Shown: one piece after another, positions 25,276-34,156 of the stretch | How the letters are laid out: each line of letters begins with the position of its first letter | How positions within the stretch are numbered: position 1 is the first letter of the stretch | Assembly (NCBI GenBank): GCA_015709615.1 | Contig: CP054179.1 | Span: 806,001 to 870,000 of the forward strand | Reading direction: 5' to 3' | Origin: Gammaproteobacteria bacterium | GTDB lineage: Bacteria; Pseudomonadota; Gammaproteobacteria; Burkholderiales; Nitrosomonadaceae | DNA: 64,000 bases | Translations under genes and position numbers: made by a program | Notes under the pieces: model-generated | The model's database searches: none | Seen by the model: only the letters and a program-made list of their open reading frames with translations | What the model was told of the DNA's origin: nothing

Positions 25276-27381
25276 CTATTGCGCGTACGCGGAATCGAAC
25301 ATCGCGCCGTTGGCTTTCCTCGCCTGCACCTGTTCAAACTCGTGCTGCAATTTACGCACAATCTCATTCGCCATCTGGTTCGGGTCTTTGGCATCGCCTT
25401 GCACCGTTACCTGGATCGTCGGCGAGAAAGTGTTATTTTGCGTTGCTGGCGCGGTTGCAGGTTCTGAAGCAGTTTTTCCTTCGGGAAGAATGCTCTTGTC
25501 GCCTGATCCAGAAAAAATTTTATTTGCTAAAAAATCAGTCCCCAACCCACCAAGCACACCGCCAATAGTGGCAAGCACCGCGGAGCCGATTGGGCCCGCA
25601 GCCAAGCCGGTCATAGCACCAATCTTGGCACCCGCGATACTACCGCCGATTCCTCCGATACCTGATAAAACCGATTTAAATCCTGTAGAGCCTGCTGCCG
25701 CACCTGGCAAATTAAGTTTCTCACCGATACCGCCGGGAATCTTTCCGCCACCAACCAGCGTCAGCAAGCCTTGCAAAATCTTGAGACCACCCCATAACAA
25801 CTTGACAACGCCAACCACGGCACCAATCGCCGCAAATGCCGCAGCCGCAAAGGTCAGGGCTTGCACGGCTTGCGGTGATTCCTTGGCAAGCGCTTCAATC
25901 GCACCGCCGATGCGTATGATTTGATCGGCAAACCAATCGGTAACCGGCGATAGCGCATCACCCACGCGGATCATTACCCGGTTGAATGCATTGCCCGCTT
26001 CACTCCACTTCCGCGCCGATGCTGCTCGGCGGTGGGCTAAATCCTCTTCGATCTTGGCTTCGCCGTCAGCCGCCTGGATCATGCTCAAATTGCTTTCATG
26101 CAGTTTCTGGTTTTGCAGCACCGCCAAAGCGGCTTGCTTCGCCTGCCGGTCGGAGATGAATTCCGACAAACCGGCCATTTCAAGATAGCCATCGAGCATT
26201 TTTTGCGCAGCAGCCGGGTCTTGCGCATCGGCGATCTGCTTTTGCAGATCGGCCATTTTCGCCGCTTTCGCCGGATCGGATTGGCTCGACATTTTTTGAA
26301 CCAGTTTCAAAAATGCCGTGACCGGATCGAGTCCTTGCGAAATCGCCAGCTCCATCGAGTTTTGCAGGCTGAAGCCTTTTTTCTCGAACTTGGATATAGT
26401 GTCTTCGGATGTGATCTTGCTGAACAAATTGGCCAGGTTATTCACCGCTTCATCGGTGCTGCCTGCCGCTTTCATTTGCGTTTGCAGCATATTGGCCAGC
26501 TCCGCCGCGCCACGCTCACCCGAGAAACCGAACATCGTCATTTGTGGCATCAGGCTGGCAAAATGCTTAGCCATGTCTTTCGATTCGAAGCTGCCCAGAT
26601 CACCGGCAACAGCTACACTGCCGAGTGTTTTTCTCATTATTTCTGGAGCATTTTTCATTACTTTTTCATTGATTCCAGACTGGCGTAGCGCCAGAATCAT
26701 CTTCGCAACGTCTTCGGATTGGGCGTTCTGACCGATACTGAACTGCGCCATCGTTTTGGCCATGCTGGCGGCTTCTTCCACCGCCATGCCACCGGCAACG
26801 AGCGTATTGACCGCTTGCGCCAGTTCGCTGTGATTCATGCCGCTATCCTGCGCATCTTTCAGAATGCCTTCGGATAACGCCTGTTCCTTCACCGTGCGGG
26901 CAATGCCGCCTTTGATGGCGATATCGCGCACTATCGATTCGAAATTCGCCGAAGCCAGCGCGGGAACCACGGTTGCCGCCACGACACCAGCGACGGCTTG
27001 ACCAGATCGCTTGATGTTCTGCATCGCATCGCCGATTTTTGCATTTCCAGCATCCACCAGCTCCAAGCCTTTGACCGTTTTCCCCAACTGAGCGTATTCA
27101 TGCTGCAAATCTTTGACGTTGATCCCGTGCTTCTTCAGGTTTTCAATGCTCTTGTCGTGCTTTTCCTTGATCTTGGCGAACGCATCGGTACCGGCAGCCT
27201 TATTCAGTTCCTCGCGCAGGCGGATCGTATCTCCGATCATCGACTTGAAGCCGCGCGCCGATTCAGCTTGTTTCTTGAAATAACCGATCTTCGATGTTGC
27301 GGAACCGATAGCCCTGCTGAAACTTGTTGCAACGGCGCCGCCGATGATCATTCCTAAGCTGATATTGTTACCGAATGCCAT
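25276..27381 (-). CDS. Tail tape measure protein (gpT-like)
   Basis: 701 residues from ATG 27381. A coiled-coil N-terminus is followed by the TP901-type tape-measure domain (LANMLQTQMKAAGSTDEAVN; FSIGQNAQSEDVAKMILALR). Membrane-prone Gly-rich segments lie at about 500-625. It sets tail length and is injected with DNA. It follows the E/E' tail chaperones and precedes U as in P2. The C-terminal QATNGAMFDS-like tail is polar. Confidence 0.93.
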   Translation of the reverse strand: MAFGNNISLGMIIGGAVATSFSRAIGSATSKIGYFKKQAESARGFKSMIGDTIRLREELNKAAGTDAFAKIKEKHDKSIENLKKHGINVKDLQHEYAQLGKTVKGLELVDAGNAKIGDAMQNIKRSGQAVAGVVAATVVPALASANFESIVRDIAIKGGIARTVKEQALSEGILKDAQDSGMNHSELAQAVNTLVAGGMAVEEAASMAKTMAQFSIGQNAQSEDVAKMILALRQSGINEKVMKNAPEIMRKTLGSVAVAGDLGSFESKDMAKHFASLMPQMTMFGFSGERGAAELANMLQTQMKAAGSTDEAVNNLANLFSKITSEDTISKFEKKGFSLQNSMELAISQGLDPVTAFLKLVQKMSSQSDPAKAAKMADLQKQIADAQDPAAAQKMLDGYLEMAGLSEFISDRQAKQAALAVLQNQKLHESNLSMIQAADGEAKIEEDLAHRRAASARKWSEAGNAFNRVMIRVGDALSPVTDWFADQIIRIGGAIEALAKESPQAVQALTFAAAAFAAIGAVVGVVKLLWGGLKILQGLLTLVGGGKIPGGIGEKLNLPGAAAGSTGFKSVLSGIGGIGGSIAGAKIGAMTGLAAGPIGSAVLATIGGVLGGLGTDFLANKIFSGSGDKSILPEGKTASEPATAPATQNNTFSPTIQVTVQGDAKDPNQMANEIVRKLQHEFEQVQARKANGAMFDSAYAQ

Positions 27382-27402
27382 GTTCAATCAATCCGTAAAA
27401 TT

Positions 27403-27612
27403 TCAACAGCGCTTCAACCACTCGATAAATTCGGGCAGTTCCAATTCATCGATTTCAGACGGCTGGAAATGATATGTTCGAGCGATCATTGCCATGCCGT
27501 CCCATAGTTCTTGCTGGCTAGGTATTTTCTGAATCGTAAGGGTCCGCAGATAGGCGTTGAAATGCACGCTGAAGTTTGCGGTAGTCCGCAAAATCCAGTT
27601 CCTCCAAATCAT
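27403..27612 (-). CDS. Tail assembly chaperone extension E' (frameshift product)
   Basis: This frame is open through the end of the E gene and continues to 27403, encoding LWDGMAMIARTYHFQPSEIDELEL and a WLKRC end. This is the pattern of the E' extension in P2-like E+E' chaperones. The unique E' part is about 27403-27517. It has no own ribosome site and is presumably made by ribosomal frameshifting from E. The needed shift is +1 (equivalently -2), not the -1 used by P2. Confidence 0.75.
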   Translation of the reverse strand: MIWRNWILRTTANFSVHFNAYLRTLTIQKIPSQQELWDGMAMIARTYHFQPSEIDELELPEFIEWLKRC

Positions 27613-27829
27613 TGGGTGCGCAATCGGTCAATCTACAGAGCAAAATAAATTCAAACTCCGCGTTGTCTCCTTTCGATAGTTTCCAGGCTATACGCTGATC
27701 CTTGGTCGACATACGGCGCATGACCAATTGATCTGTCGTAACGCCGTTGACATTGATTGGAAAGCTCAGTTTGATGATTTCATTCAGATTCATTTGATTC
27801 AGGCTTGTTTGTTTTTCTTCATTGCTCAT
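27518..27829 (-). CDS. Tail assembly chaperone E (P2 gpE-like)
   Basis: 103 residues matching the phage tail assembly chaperone E family (KLSFPINVNGVTTDQLVMRR; DQRIAWKLSKGDNAEFEFIL). It lies between tube and tape measure, the conserved position. It ends in the region where the E' frame is open. Confidence 0.88.
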   Translation of the reverse strand: MSNEEKQTSLNQMNLNEIIKLSFPINVNGVTTDQLVMRRMSTKDQRIAWKLSKGDNAEFEFILLCRLTDCAPNDLEELDFADYRKLQRAFQRLSADPYDSENT

Positions 27830-27841
27830 ATTTCCCTCTCT

Positions 27842-28345
27842 TTACATGCCAATCGCCGCGCGTTCTTCGGCGGCTTCATCCTTGCCGTTGATCACGCGGA
27901 CATTGTTCAGATAATCCAGCTCATAAATCACCTGCCCGTCGACTTCCAGCTTGTAATAGCTGGGCGCGATGCTGTATTTGTTTTCCGCTTTATCGCCCGG
28001 CTTCCAATCGCCCATGTCGATTTCTTCCAGCATGCCGCGGAAGGTGGCGATTACCGGTACCACAGCACCCTTTTGATCCTTGAAAGCGCCCCGGAAATTG
28101 CCGTTGAATGCGGTATCGTCGGCCAGACCAAAGAAAACCAATGCATCGGTCGCCATGCCGGTCAATGAGAAGCTGGCTTCCATCACCTCCATGCCCATAC
28201 CCATTTTGACCGGTCCGTCCATGCCGCCGGCGCGGTGTTCATCAGTCTTGCGTTTCAGCTTCGGCAGCGTAATTGACGTGACCTGCCCCGCAAAACCTTT
28301 TCCGTCGACGAAAAGGTTCATATTCACGAGTGTTTGTGGAATCAT
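27842..28345 (-). CDS. Major tail tube protein (gpFII-like)
   Basis: 167 residues of the P2 FII tube family: MIPQTLVNMNLFVDGKGFAG, VTSITLPKLKRKTDEHRAGG, YYKLEVDGQVIYELDYLNN. It forms the inner tube of the contractile tail. Confidence 0.93.
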   Translation of the reverse strand: MIPQTLVNMNLFVDGKGFAGQVTSITLPKLKRKTDEHRAGGMDGPVKMGMGMEVMEASFSLTGMATDALVFFGLADDTAFNGNFRGAFKDQKGAVVPVIATFRGMLEEIDMGDWKPGDKAENKYSIAPSYYKLEVDGQVIYELDYLNNVRVINGKDEAAEERAAIGM

Positions 28346-28348
28346 TTG

Positions 28349-28570
28349 CTACTCCTCTTCAATAATGTCGATGCCATCGGGTGTCAGCTTCAGGTTGCCG
28401 TCGCACCGAACCAATAAACCGCGCGCGAACAGATAATTCAGATCGAAATCGTAATCATCCGGAACATGGCCGCTCAGACCGGCCAATGGCAAACCAAACC
28501 CATTCGGATGTGCGCGCATTTCGCGATAAACCGCATGCAAGATGCGGCGGCGGGTATCGTTTATTTTCAT
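28349..28570 (-). CDS. Small winged-helix-like phage protein
   Basis: 73 residues (RRRILHAVYREMRAHPNGFG, then LSGHVPDDYDFDLNYLFARG) with the pattern of a compact winged helix. It is inserted between sheath and tube, where P2 has nothing. Function unknown; possibly regulatory or an accessory assembly factor. Confidence 0.7.
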   Translation of the reverse strand: MKINDTRRRILHAVYREMRAHPNGFGLPLAGLSGHVPDDYDFDLNYLFARGLLVRCDGNLKLTPDGIDIIEEE

Positions 28571-28580
28571 GACGGAATCC

Positions 28581-29741
28581 TTATGTATTGATATCCAGCA
28601 CTTCGGTGATCCATTGATTGGTCACTTCCACGCGGAATTGCGGGTTTTCGGCTGGCGGCACGTCGGTGAAACGGATGTTCCAGTACACCTTGCCCTGTTC
28701 CAGCTGGCTGGCGGTGTTCAGTTCCGGATCCGGGTACACCTCGAAATTGATGATCGCGCCCAGTGCTTTCAGGTCGCGCATGAAGGCTTGCAGTCCTTCT
28801 GTCACGTCTTTCACGTAGGTTTTGGTGATGGAGCGGTCAACCGCCCATTTGTGCCCGAACAGGATCGCATCCATGACGATATCGAGCGTGCGCACGCGGG
28901 TGACGAACGACCACTTGGCGTCCGTCGACAATGTGCGGTTACCCCACAGGCGGTAGCCGCCATCGCGGATGATCGTTGTGATAAACGCATTGTTCAAAAG
29001 ATTCGCCCGGCAGGTTTCATCACCATCCAGAAATTCAACCGGGCGCGCGGTACCGATCACATTCAGGAATTCCTTGTTCGACGGCGATGCCCAGAAGCCG
29101 TATTCCTTGTCGGTTCTGGCAAACAGTCCGGCGACATAAGGCGATGCGGGCATGACGATCTCGGCGGAGGTTGTTTCGTCCCAAACCTTCAATGCCGGGT
29201 CAACCATATAAATACGCTTGGAGCCGAAATTCTCCGCGTAGTCGATAGCGTCATCATCGGTGGTATCCGGTCCGTCCACGATGGCGATTGCGCGCAGTTT
29301 CGCCGCCAGCGTGTCCATTGCAGCTGCTACCGCTTGCGTGCTGGAATGCCCGGGTGCCACAATCAGGCGCGGTTGCGCATTGAATTTGCTCTTTCCATCC
29401 AGCAGCGCTTGCAGTCCGGTGCGCGCACCGCCCACGGTAACACCGCCGATAATGGCGCTGATGGTGGCAGCATCATCGACGCCAACTTGCACGCCGACCG
29501 CAACGACCACGGCGGACGATTGATCGAAGACGCCTTTCAGCGCCCGCGTGATCGGAGCGGATGCGCCGAACTTGGCCACCGCTTCACGGTAGCTGGTAAT
29601 CAGCACCGGCTCATTGTATGCAGCCAGACCGGAACCGGTTGTAAAAATCCCAACCAGCCCGATGATCGAACTGGAAGGGATGGATATCGGGCGCGGTCCG
29701 GTATCGACCAGAGAAACAGTGACTCCATGGAAAAACGACAT
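28581..29741 (-). CDS. Tail sheath protein (gpFI-like)
   Basis: 386 residues of the phage tail sheath family (MSFFHGVTVSLVDTGPRPIS; VLITSYREAVAKFGASAPIT; RDGGYRLWGNRTLSTDAKWS; a C-terminal FTDVPPAENPQFRVEV). It contracts to drive the tube through the envelope. It is the first gene after the terminator at 29764-29779, so it presumably has its own promoter or relies on antitermination. Confidence 0.95.
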   Translation of the reverse strand: MSFFHGVTVSLVDTGPRPISIPSSSIIGLVGIFTTGSGLAAYNEPVLITSYREAVAKFGASAPITRALKGVFDQSSAVVVAVGVQVGVDDAATISAIIGGVTVGGARTGLQALLDGKSKFNAQPRLIVAPGHSSTQAVAAAMDTLAAKLRAIAIVDGPDTTDDDAIDYAENFGSKRIYMVDPALKVWDETTSAEIVMPASPYVAGLFARTDKEYGFWASPSNKEFLNVIGTARPVEFLDGDETCRANLLNNAFITTIIRDGGYRLWGNRTLSTDAKWSFVTRVRTLDIVMDAILFGHKWAVDRSITKTYVKDVTEGLQAFMRDLKALGAIINFEVYPDPELNTASQLEQGKVYWNIRFTDVPPAENPQFRVEVTNQWITEVLDINT

Positions 29742-29763
29742 AATGGACTCCTAAAAATAAAAA

Positions 29764-29779
29764 ACCCGCCGGAGCGGGT
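29764..29779 (-). terminator. Intrinsic terminator between fibre genes and sheath
   Basis: Minus strand ACCCGC-tccg-GCGGGT followed by TTTTTATTTTTAG. It is located between the fibre-associated gene at 29806 and the sheath gene. Confidence 0.9.
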
Positions 29780-29805
29780 CATTGAAGAATCGTGCGATTG
29801 GCCGC

Positions 29806-30315
29806 TTAATAAATCGCGATTTCCGTCTGCCCGGTGATTGCCGTCGTGGGTGCTGGCAGAATCATATCGGTGCGGATGCCGTAAACGCCGGGATTTGTGA
29901 CAGTAAACGAGAGCGGTCCGACACCATCCGTCAATGTGACCGTAATCATTTGATCCATTTGATTGGTGACTTTATTCAGCAGTGGCACATAATAAATTTG
30001 ATCCACATCCAGAATCGCATCCGTCGATGCATCCTTCACCGTGATCGAGCCGGTAATTGTCGATGCCGCAGCGGCTGCCACGGGCACATCGATCACCGTT
30101 ACCGGCTTGAATGCCCTGGCCGCCAGCACGGCGGCATAATCCGCCCTTTCCACTAGCGCCGAGCCGTTCCAATGCCAGCGCTCGGGGTCATCCAGGTGAC
30201 CGTCATGAACATGGTGCGTGTTGTCGTATTGCGCCAGAATTTCGGATTCCACGCGCTCGTTGTCAGTATCGACATATGCAACATAATTACCTTCTGAATC
30301 GAATATCGTTTTCAT
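29806..30315 (-). CDS. Fibre-associated phage protein
   Basis: 169 residues from ATG 30315. The N-terminus (MKTIFDSEGNYVAYVDTDNE, RWHWNGSALVER) is like small tail-fibre assembly or accessory proteins. The C-terminal half is Thr/Val-rich with Ig-like strands (TITGSITVKDAST; LSFTVTNPGVYGI). Placed directly after the fibre genes. Confidence 0.65.
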   Translation of the reverse strand: MKTIFDSEGNYVAYVDTDNERVESEILAQYDNTHHVHDGHLDDPERWHWNGSALVERADYAAVLAARAFKPVTVIDVPVAAAAASTITGSITVKDASTDAILDVDQIYYVPLLNKVTNQMDQMITVTLTDGVGPLSFTVTNPGVYGIRTDMILPAPTTAITGQTEIAIY

Positions 30316-30317
30316 GA

Positions 30318-30677
30318 TTAATGGGTTCCCGTCGTTTCTTCGTAGATCACCAGCGAGCATTTTCTGGCCGCCGCCATGCTAATGGTATCTCCCGCCGTCA
30401 ATTTTACGAACCTTGGGCGCATAACAAAATTGCTACCCCCAGTGTCTTCTACAAAAGAGTTATCGGATGCGGCTGAACTTTGACCTGACGCTTGCGTAAA
30501 AGAAGTTCTCAATAAAGCTGCACCCCCACTCATCCATGACGTTGTGATTCCATTTGAGACCACATCCAGGGTTCCGCTGCCTGCTTCCATCGCTACCAAC
30601 TCCACTTCGGCAACGGTTCCTGCCGGGCAGGTGTACAACGTGCCGGAAGCTGATGTTTTCAATGAGGATACGTTCAT
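30318..30677 (-). CDS. Small tail/fibre-tip protein
   Basis: 119 residues, beta-rich (SGTLYTCPAGTVAEVELVAM; RFVKLTAGDTISMAAARKCS). The form is like small virion proteins found beside fibres of other phages. Its ATG overlaps the fibre stop (ATGA). No specific family recognised. Confidence 0.65.
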   Translation of the reverse strand: MNVSSLKTSASGTLYTCPAGTVAEVELVAMEAGSGTLDVVSNGITTSWMSGGAALLRTSFTQASGQSSAASDNSFVEDTGGSNFVMRPRFVKLTAGDTISMAAARKCSLVIYEETTGTH

Positions 30678-31426
30678 CTATGTCTCCATATTTTTTTACG
30701 AAATAAACGGTTATTGGCATTTACCACCGCCACCAGATCGGCATCGGTGGCATATTGCGGATGTGGGTCGCTTTCGGCCAAATGCGCTGACATGGCGGCG
30801 GATACTTCAGCATCACTCGCAAGCGATGACGGAAGTTGCGACAGCGGCACCAGTCCGCTGCCATCGAGCGATGCCACACCATTGGCTGCCGCGCGTTTGG
30901 ATTCCAGGATGTATTGCGGGTGCGGATTGGCTTTGGCCTCATGCGCCGCCATGGCATTGGCGATGGCCTGATTGGTCGCCACCACCACGGCGGGATCCAT
31001 GATCAGTTGCACGATAGCGGTGTTGCTGACGATCAGTAACATGCTGATGATCATATCCGCACCTACACCCTCGGACAGTACCGGTTTCGGTGTCGCCGGG
31101 AAATTGGATACTCCCAGCAATTTATTGCCGCCGCCGTTGCCGCCGATCAATCCCAGTTCGCGGATAGTCCAACCGCCGACCGTCGGGATCAACACACATT
31201 CGCACTTGAGCAGACCGGGGTTCTCGGGATCGGTGGTAATGCTGGTGATCGGCAGCCGATGTACCTCATGCACCAGCGCGGTCATCGATTGCGCGGGCGT
31301 CACTGCAGAGCCGTTGCCATCGCCGATTGCAATGTGCGTGATCGGCAGCGTCAACCCGGACACTTCCGCATTGCCCCATTCGGCTAGACCAGTATCGGTC
31401 AAGAAGCCGTAGTATGTTTGTGTCAT
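30674..31426 (-). CDS. Tail fibre protein (P2 gpH-like, short)
   Basis: 250 residues with the phage tail-collar/DUF3751 N-terminus (MTQTYYGFLTDTGLAEWGNA; THIAIGDGNGSAVTPAQSMT), then Ala-rich helical repeats with NPHPQY/DPHPQY motifs typical of fibre shafts. It is much shorter than P2 gpH; the C-terminal receptor-binding part is minimal (NNRLFRKKIWRHR). The two following small proteins may supply tip functions. Confidence 0.88.
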   Translation of the reverse strand: MTQTYYGFLTDTGLAEWGNAEVSGLTLPITHIAIGDGNGSAVTPAQSMTALVHEVHRLPITSITTDPENPGLLKCECVLIPTVGGWTIRELGLIGGNGGGNKLLGVSNFPATPKPVLSEGVGADMIISMLLIVSNTAIVQLIMDPAVVVATNQAIANAMAAHEAKANPHPQYILESKRAAANGVASLDGSGLVPLSQLPSSLASDAEVSAAMSAHLAESDPHPQYATDADLVAVVNANNRLFRKKIWRHR

Positions 31427-31436
31427 TGATTAATCC

Positions 31437-32054
31437 TTATTCGAGCGGGTAAATCGTTATCGATTGCGTGACATGCACACTAATCGCCGAGTGCACCGCT
31501 AAATCCGGCGATGTCAATTCAGTTATCTGGTAAGGCTGTATTTCTATAATCTGGCCGTACAGACACGAGATCGCGGCATGCACATTCAAATTGGAACGTG
31601 CGATCAATTCCAAGTCGTAATGGCTGCGCACTGGCTTTGCCGCGTCGATTTGCCGCCGGATCGCCGCAATCGCTGCGGCATCGATACCGCGATTGCTGAT
31701 GTCCACTTCGGCATGAAACGTGTGCGGCGTGCCTTGCGGTTCGGTTTGCCACCACTCCACCAGCCGCCCTTCGTGCCCGAGGCTAGTGAGCGCTTTCAAT
31801 ACCGCGCCCACGGTGCCTTTCTTGCGGTGAATATCAATACTGGCGGCAATCACGCGGCGTTGCGTGGCTTCGTCCCAGGTTTCGTCCCAATCGTCCACCG
31901 ACAAGGCCCAGGCGAGCCACGGCAGCAATTCGGCCGGGCAGTTTTCCGCGTCCCACAGCTTGGCGATCACATCCGGCGATAAATCGGGTTGCGTTGCATT
32001 CGCGATGGCCGCTTCCAGCGCCGTCTGGTTTTGTGGCAATAGGGAATTAGCCAT
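31437..32054 (-). CDS. Tail protein I (P2 gpI-like)
   Basis: 205 residues of the gpI family: SLLPQNQTALEAAIANATQP, then NCPAELLPWLAWALSVDDWD and RRVIAASIDIHRKKGTVGAV. It connects baseplate and fibre. Its start overlaps the end of gpJ by eight bases. Confidence 0.93.
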   Translation of the reverse strand: MANSLLPQNQTALEAAIANATQPDLSPDVIAKLWDAENCPAELLPWLAWALSVDDWDETWDEATQRRVIAASIDIHRKKGTVGAVLKALTSLGHEGRLVEWWQTEPQGTPHTFHAEVDISNRGIDAAAIAAIRRQIDAAKPVRSHYDLELIARSNLNVHAAISCLYGQIIEIQPYQITELTSPDLAVHSAISVHVTQSITIYPLE

Positions 32055-32907
32055 CGGTCACCACCTCCGCAGTCAGCGCGATGCCGGTGCAATGCGATGC
32101 TTGGCGCGGTCCTATCTCCACATCCGCCAGCGGACTGGCAAGCACGACCTTTTTGACACCACCAGGTTGATGCAATGCCGCATAAAAACCGGACAACGTC
32201 ACGTCCATACCCAGTTTCGCGTGTTCAAAAACATACGCTTGCACCGCCGCTTGCGCCGCGGCAAGAATCGGCGCGGAGGCCGGGCCGGGATATATTTGCA
32301 GCGTTGCGGTTATCGCAAACGGCACGATTTCCGCCGCTTCCACGGTCACTTCATCGGTCAGCGGCCTGCGCGTTTCAGCGGACAAATAAGCATCAACGGT
32401 GTCGATCAATTCAGTATCCGGCTCTCCATCGCCTTCGGTAGACAAAACCGTGACGCGAACTTGTCCCGGCGTCGGGCTATCGACCGCGACGTCCTTCACC
32501 AGATTGGACGCGGATAGCGCATGAAACACGTAACTGCCGTGGCTGCCCGCGACCGTCACGCCCTCCAGCGCCATTTGCGCCCGCAGGCGCAACCGGTCGT
32601 CAAGCTCCGGCTCTTCACCATCGGTCAAACGTATCACGCCCAGCAATGCGGCGATATTTTCCAGGTCACTGCCGGTTGCATACGCCAGCATGCAAGCCCG
32701 TGCGGTGTCATTAATGCGCGCCCGCAGCAAAGTTTCCCGGTAGGCTGAAAGTTCCAGCAGTTTCACCACCGGATCGGATTCAAGTGCAGCCGTCCAATCC
32801 GGGTACAGCGCTTTGAAACCGGTCAGAACTTCCTGGTAAATTTCCTCGAAATCCAGCGCTTCGACGACATCCGGTGCGGGGATTTTGGTTAAATCGATAG
32901 TTGTCAC
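32047..32907 (-). CDS. Baseplate assembly protein J
   Basis: 286 residues of the baseplate J family (LLELSAYRETLLRARINDTA; AYATGSDLENIAALLGVIR; SASNLVKDVAVDSPTPGQV). It starts with GTG at 32907, overlapping the gpW stop by four bases. It forms baseplate wedges with W and I. Confidence 0.93.
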   Translation of the reverse strand: MTTIDLTKIPAPDVVEALDFEEIYQEVLTGFKALYPDWTAALESDPVVKLLELSAYRETLLRARINDTARACMLAYATGSDLENIAALLGVIRLTDGEEPELDDRLRLRAQMALEGVTVAGSHGSYVFHALSASNLVKDVAVDSPTPGQVRVTVLSTEGDGEPDTELIDTVDAYLSAETRRPLTDEVTVEAAEIVPFAITATLQIYPGPASAPILAAAQAAVQAYVFEHAKLGMDVTLSGFYAALHQPGGVKKVVLASPLADVEIGPRQASHCTGIALTAEVVTDG

Positions 32908-33239
32908 GCAGTCACCTCAATCAGTACGCTTTCACCCTGATATTCGCCATAAATCACCATGTCTACCCGGCCATCCACCACCGCCACGACATTCACGCGC
33001 GAGAGTTTCAAACGTGGCTCCCAGCGTCCTAGTGAGCGGGCAATTTCCGCCTGCACGGCGGATATCCAGCCCTTATTCACCGGCAAATCCACCATGCGCG
33101 GCAGATGTGAGCCATATTCCGGGCGCATCACGCGGCTGCCGACCGGTGTGGTCAGGATGTCGGTGATCGATTGCTTGAGATGTTCGTAACCCGATAGCGG
33201 CCGGCCGCTTTGCCGGTTAACACCGGTTAGCGATTGCAT
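32904..33239 (-). CDS. Baseplate protein W (gp25-like)
   Basis: 111 residues, with the gp25-like motif ILTTPVGSRVMRPEYGSHLP and IARSLGRWEPRLKLSRVNV. Wedge protein of contractile baseplates. Confidence 0.93.
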   Translation of the reverse strand: MQSLTGVNRQSGRPLSGYEHLKQSITDILTTPVGSRVMRPEYGSHLPRMVDLPVNKGWISAVQAEIARSLGRWEPRLKLSRVNVVAVVDGRVDMVIYGEYQGESVLIEVTA

Positions 33240-33241
33240 TT

Positions 33242-33427
33242 TTAGACACGCTCAAAATCGGGATGGCTATCCAGATGCACGATCAATGCCGCATCGGTTG
33301 CTTCTATCGTTGATTTTTCCACCACAAAAGAGCGGCCGTCATCCAATACAATGGTGCGGCTTTTGAAAGCTTTGTCTTTGAAAACAACCGGTGCTGCCGA
33401 AGCTTCGGCTTTGTCTGATTTTGCCAT
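33242..33427 (-). CDS. Small hypothetical phage protein
   Basis: 61 residues (FKDKAFKSRTIVLDDGRSFV). It lies between PAAR and W with short gaps, so it is part of the operon. No family recognised. Confidence 0.65.
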   Translation of the reverse strand: MAKSDKAEASAAPVVFKDKAFKSRTIVLDDGRSFVVEKSTIEATDAALIVHLDSHPDFERV

Positions 33428-33445
33428 TTCAACTCCCGAGAATAT

Positions 33446-33736
33446 TTATCCTGCAAAAACATTATTACTACCCGTTGCCACGGTTGACCCGCACGCTACC
33501 GGATCGCCGATTCGCCCGAGCTGCAATCCGTTGCAAAACACCGTACTGCTGCCGCTCTGTAAAACGGAATCGTGACATTCCGGAATCGATGGACAGCAGT
33601 GCGTCTGCCAACCGTCACTTTGCCGGTGTGCCGGAATGCCGTTCACGAATACATTCGGACTTGCTGAAGAACTTGGCCGCGGCGGCCAGCAGCCGTGACC
33701 GCTGCAAATATCGCCAAGTCTCGTTACTGCGGGCAT
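33446..33736 (-). CDS. PAAR-domain spike tip protein
   Basis: 96 residues; PAAR pattern with MPAVTRLGDICSGHGCWPPR, NVFVNGIPAHRQSDGWQTHC and GSSTVFCNGLQLGRIGDPVA. The His and Cys residues fit the zinc site of the sharp tip capping gpV spikes. Located next to V as expected. Confidence 0.93.
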   Translation of the reverse strand: MPAVTRLGDICSGHGCWPPRPSSSASPNVFVNGIPAHRQSDGWQTHCCPSIPECHDSVLQSGSSTVFCNGLQLGRIGDPVACGSTVATGSNNVFAG

Positions 33737-33748
33737 CGTTCGTATCCG

Positions 33749-34156
33749 TTAATTCAAATCGATTCTCGGCGCATCGATGGTGACGCCTTCGTTGGTCATG
33801 GTGAACGTGGATGCTCCCACGCGGATGATGAAAGTGAATCCGGCGGGCAGATCCCATAAAACGGTTTTTTCTTCGTTGCTCGGTGCGGCATGCTGCGTGG
33901 TATAAAACCCCGGCATTACACCTGCTTGTTCCGGCCTGCCCGATGGCGACAGAATGATGACCTGTTCGCCGATGGAAGGCGGGCGCCAGTGGCGCACTTC
34001 ACCGGCTGCCAGAGAATTCCATGGCAACCAGGCTGAAACCCAGTCACCTGAGCGCACCCGCACGCGCGCATTGGCGTGATCGACTGCTTCCACGGTGCCG
34101 AACATCAGCATGCTCGATACAAGCCGGTCGGTTTCTGATTGCGGAAAATCGTTCAT
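33749..34156 (-). CDS. Baseplate spike protein V
   Basis: 135 residues from ATG 34156, overlapping the preceding stop as ATGA. Family parts include GTVEAVDHANARVRVRSGDW and an OB-fold-like WRPPSIGEQVIILSPSGRP. The C-terminus is a short beta-helix. Trimeric spike under the hub. Confidence 0.93.
   Translation of the reverse strand: MNDFPQSETDRLVSSMLMFGTVEAVDHANARVRVRSGDWVSAWLPWNSLAAGEVRHWRPPSIGEQVIILSPSGRPEQAGVMPGFYTTQHAAPSNEEKTVLWDLPAGFTFIIRVGASTFTMTNEGVTIDAPRIDLN

Noticed and set aside
24833..25924. Plus-strand ORF of 363 codons
   Set aside because: Antisense to the gpU-like and tape-measure genes; Pro/Ala-rich shadow.
28542..29837. Plus-strand ORF of 431 codons
   Set aside because: Complement of the tail sheath gene; His/Arg/Gln-rich shadow reading.
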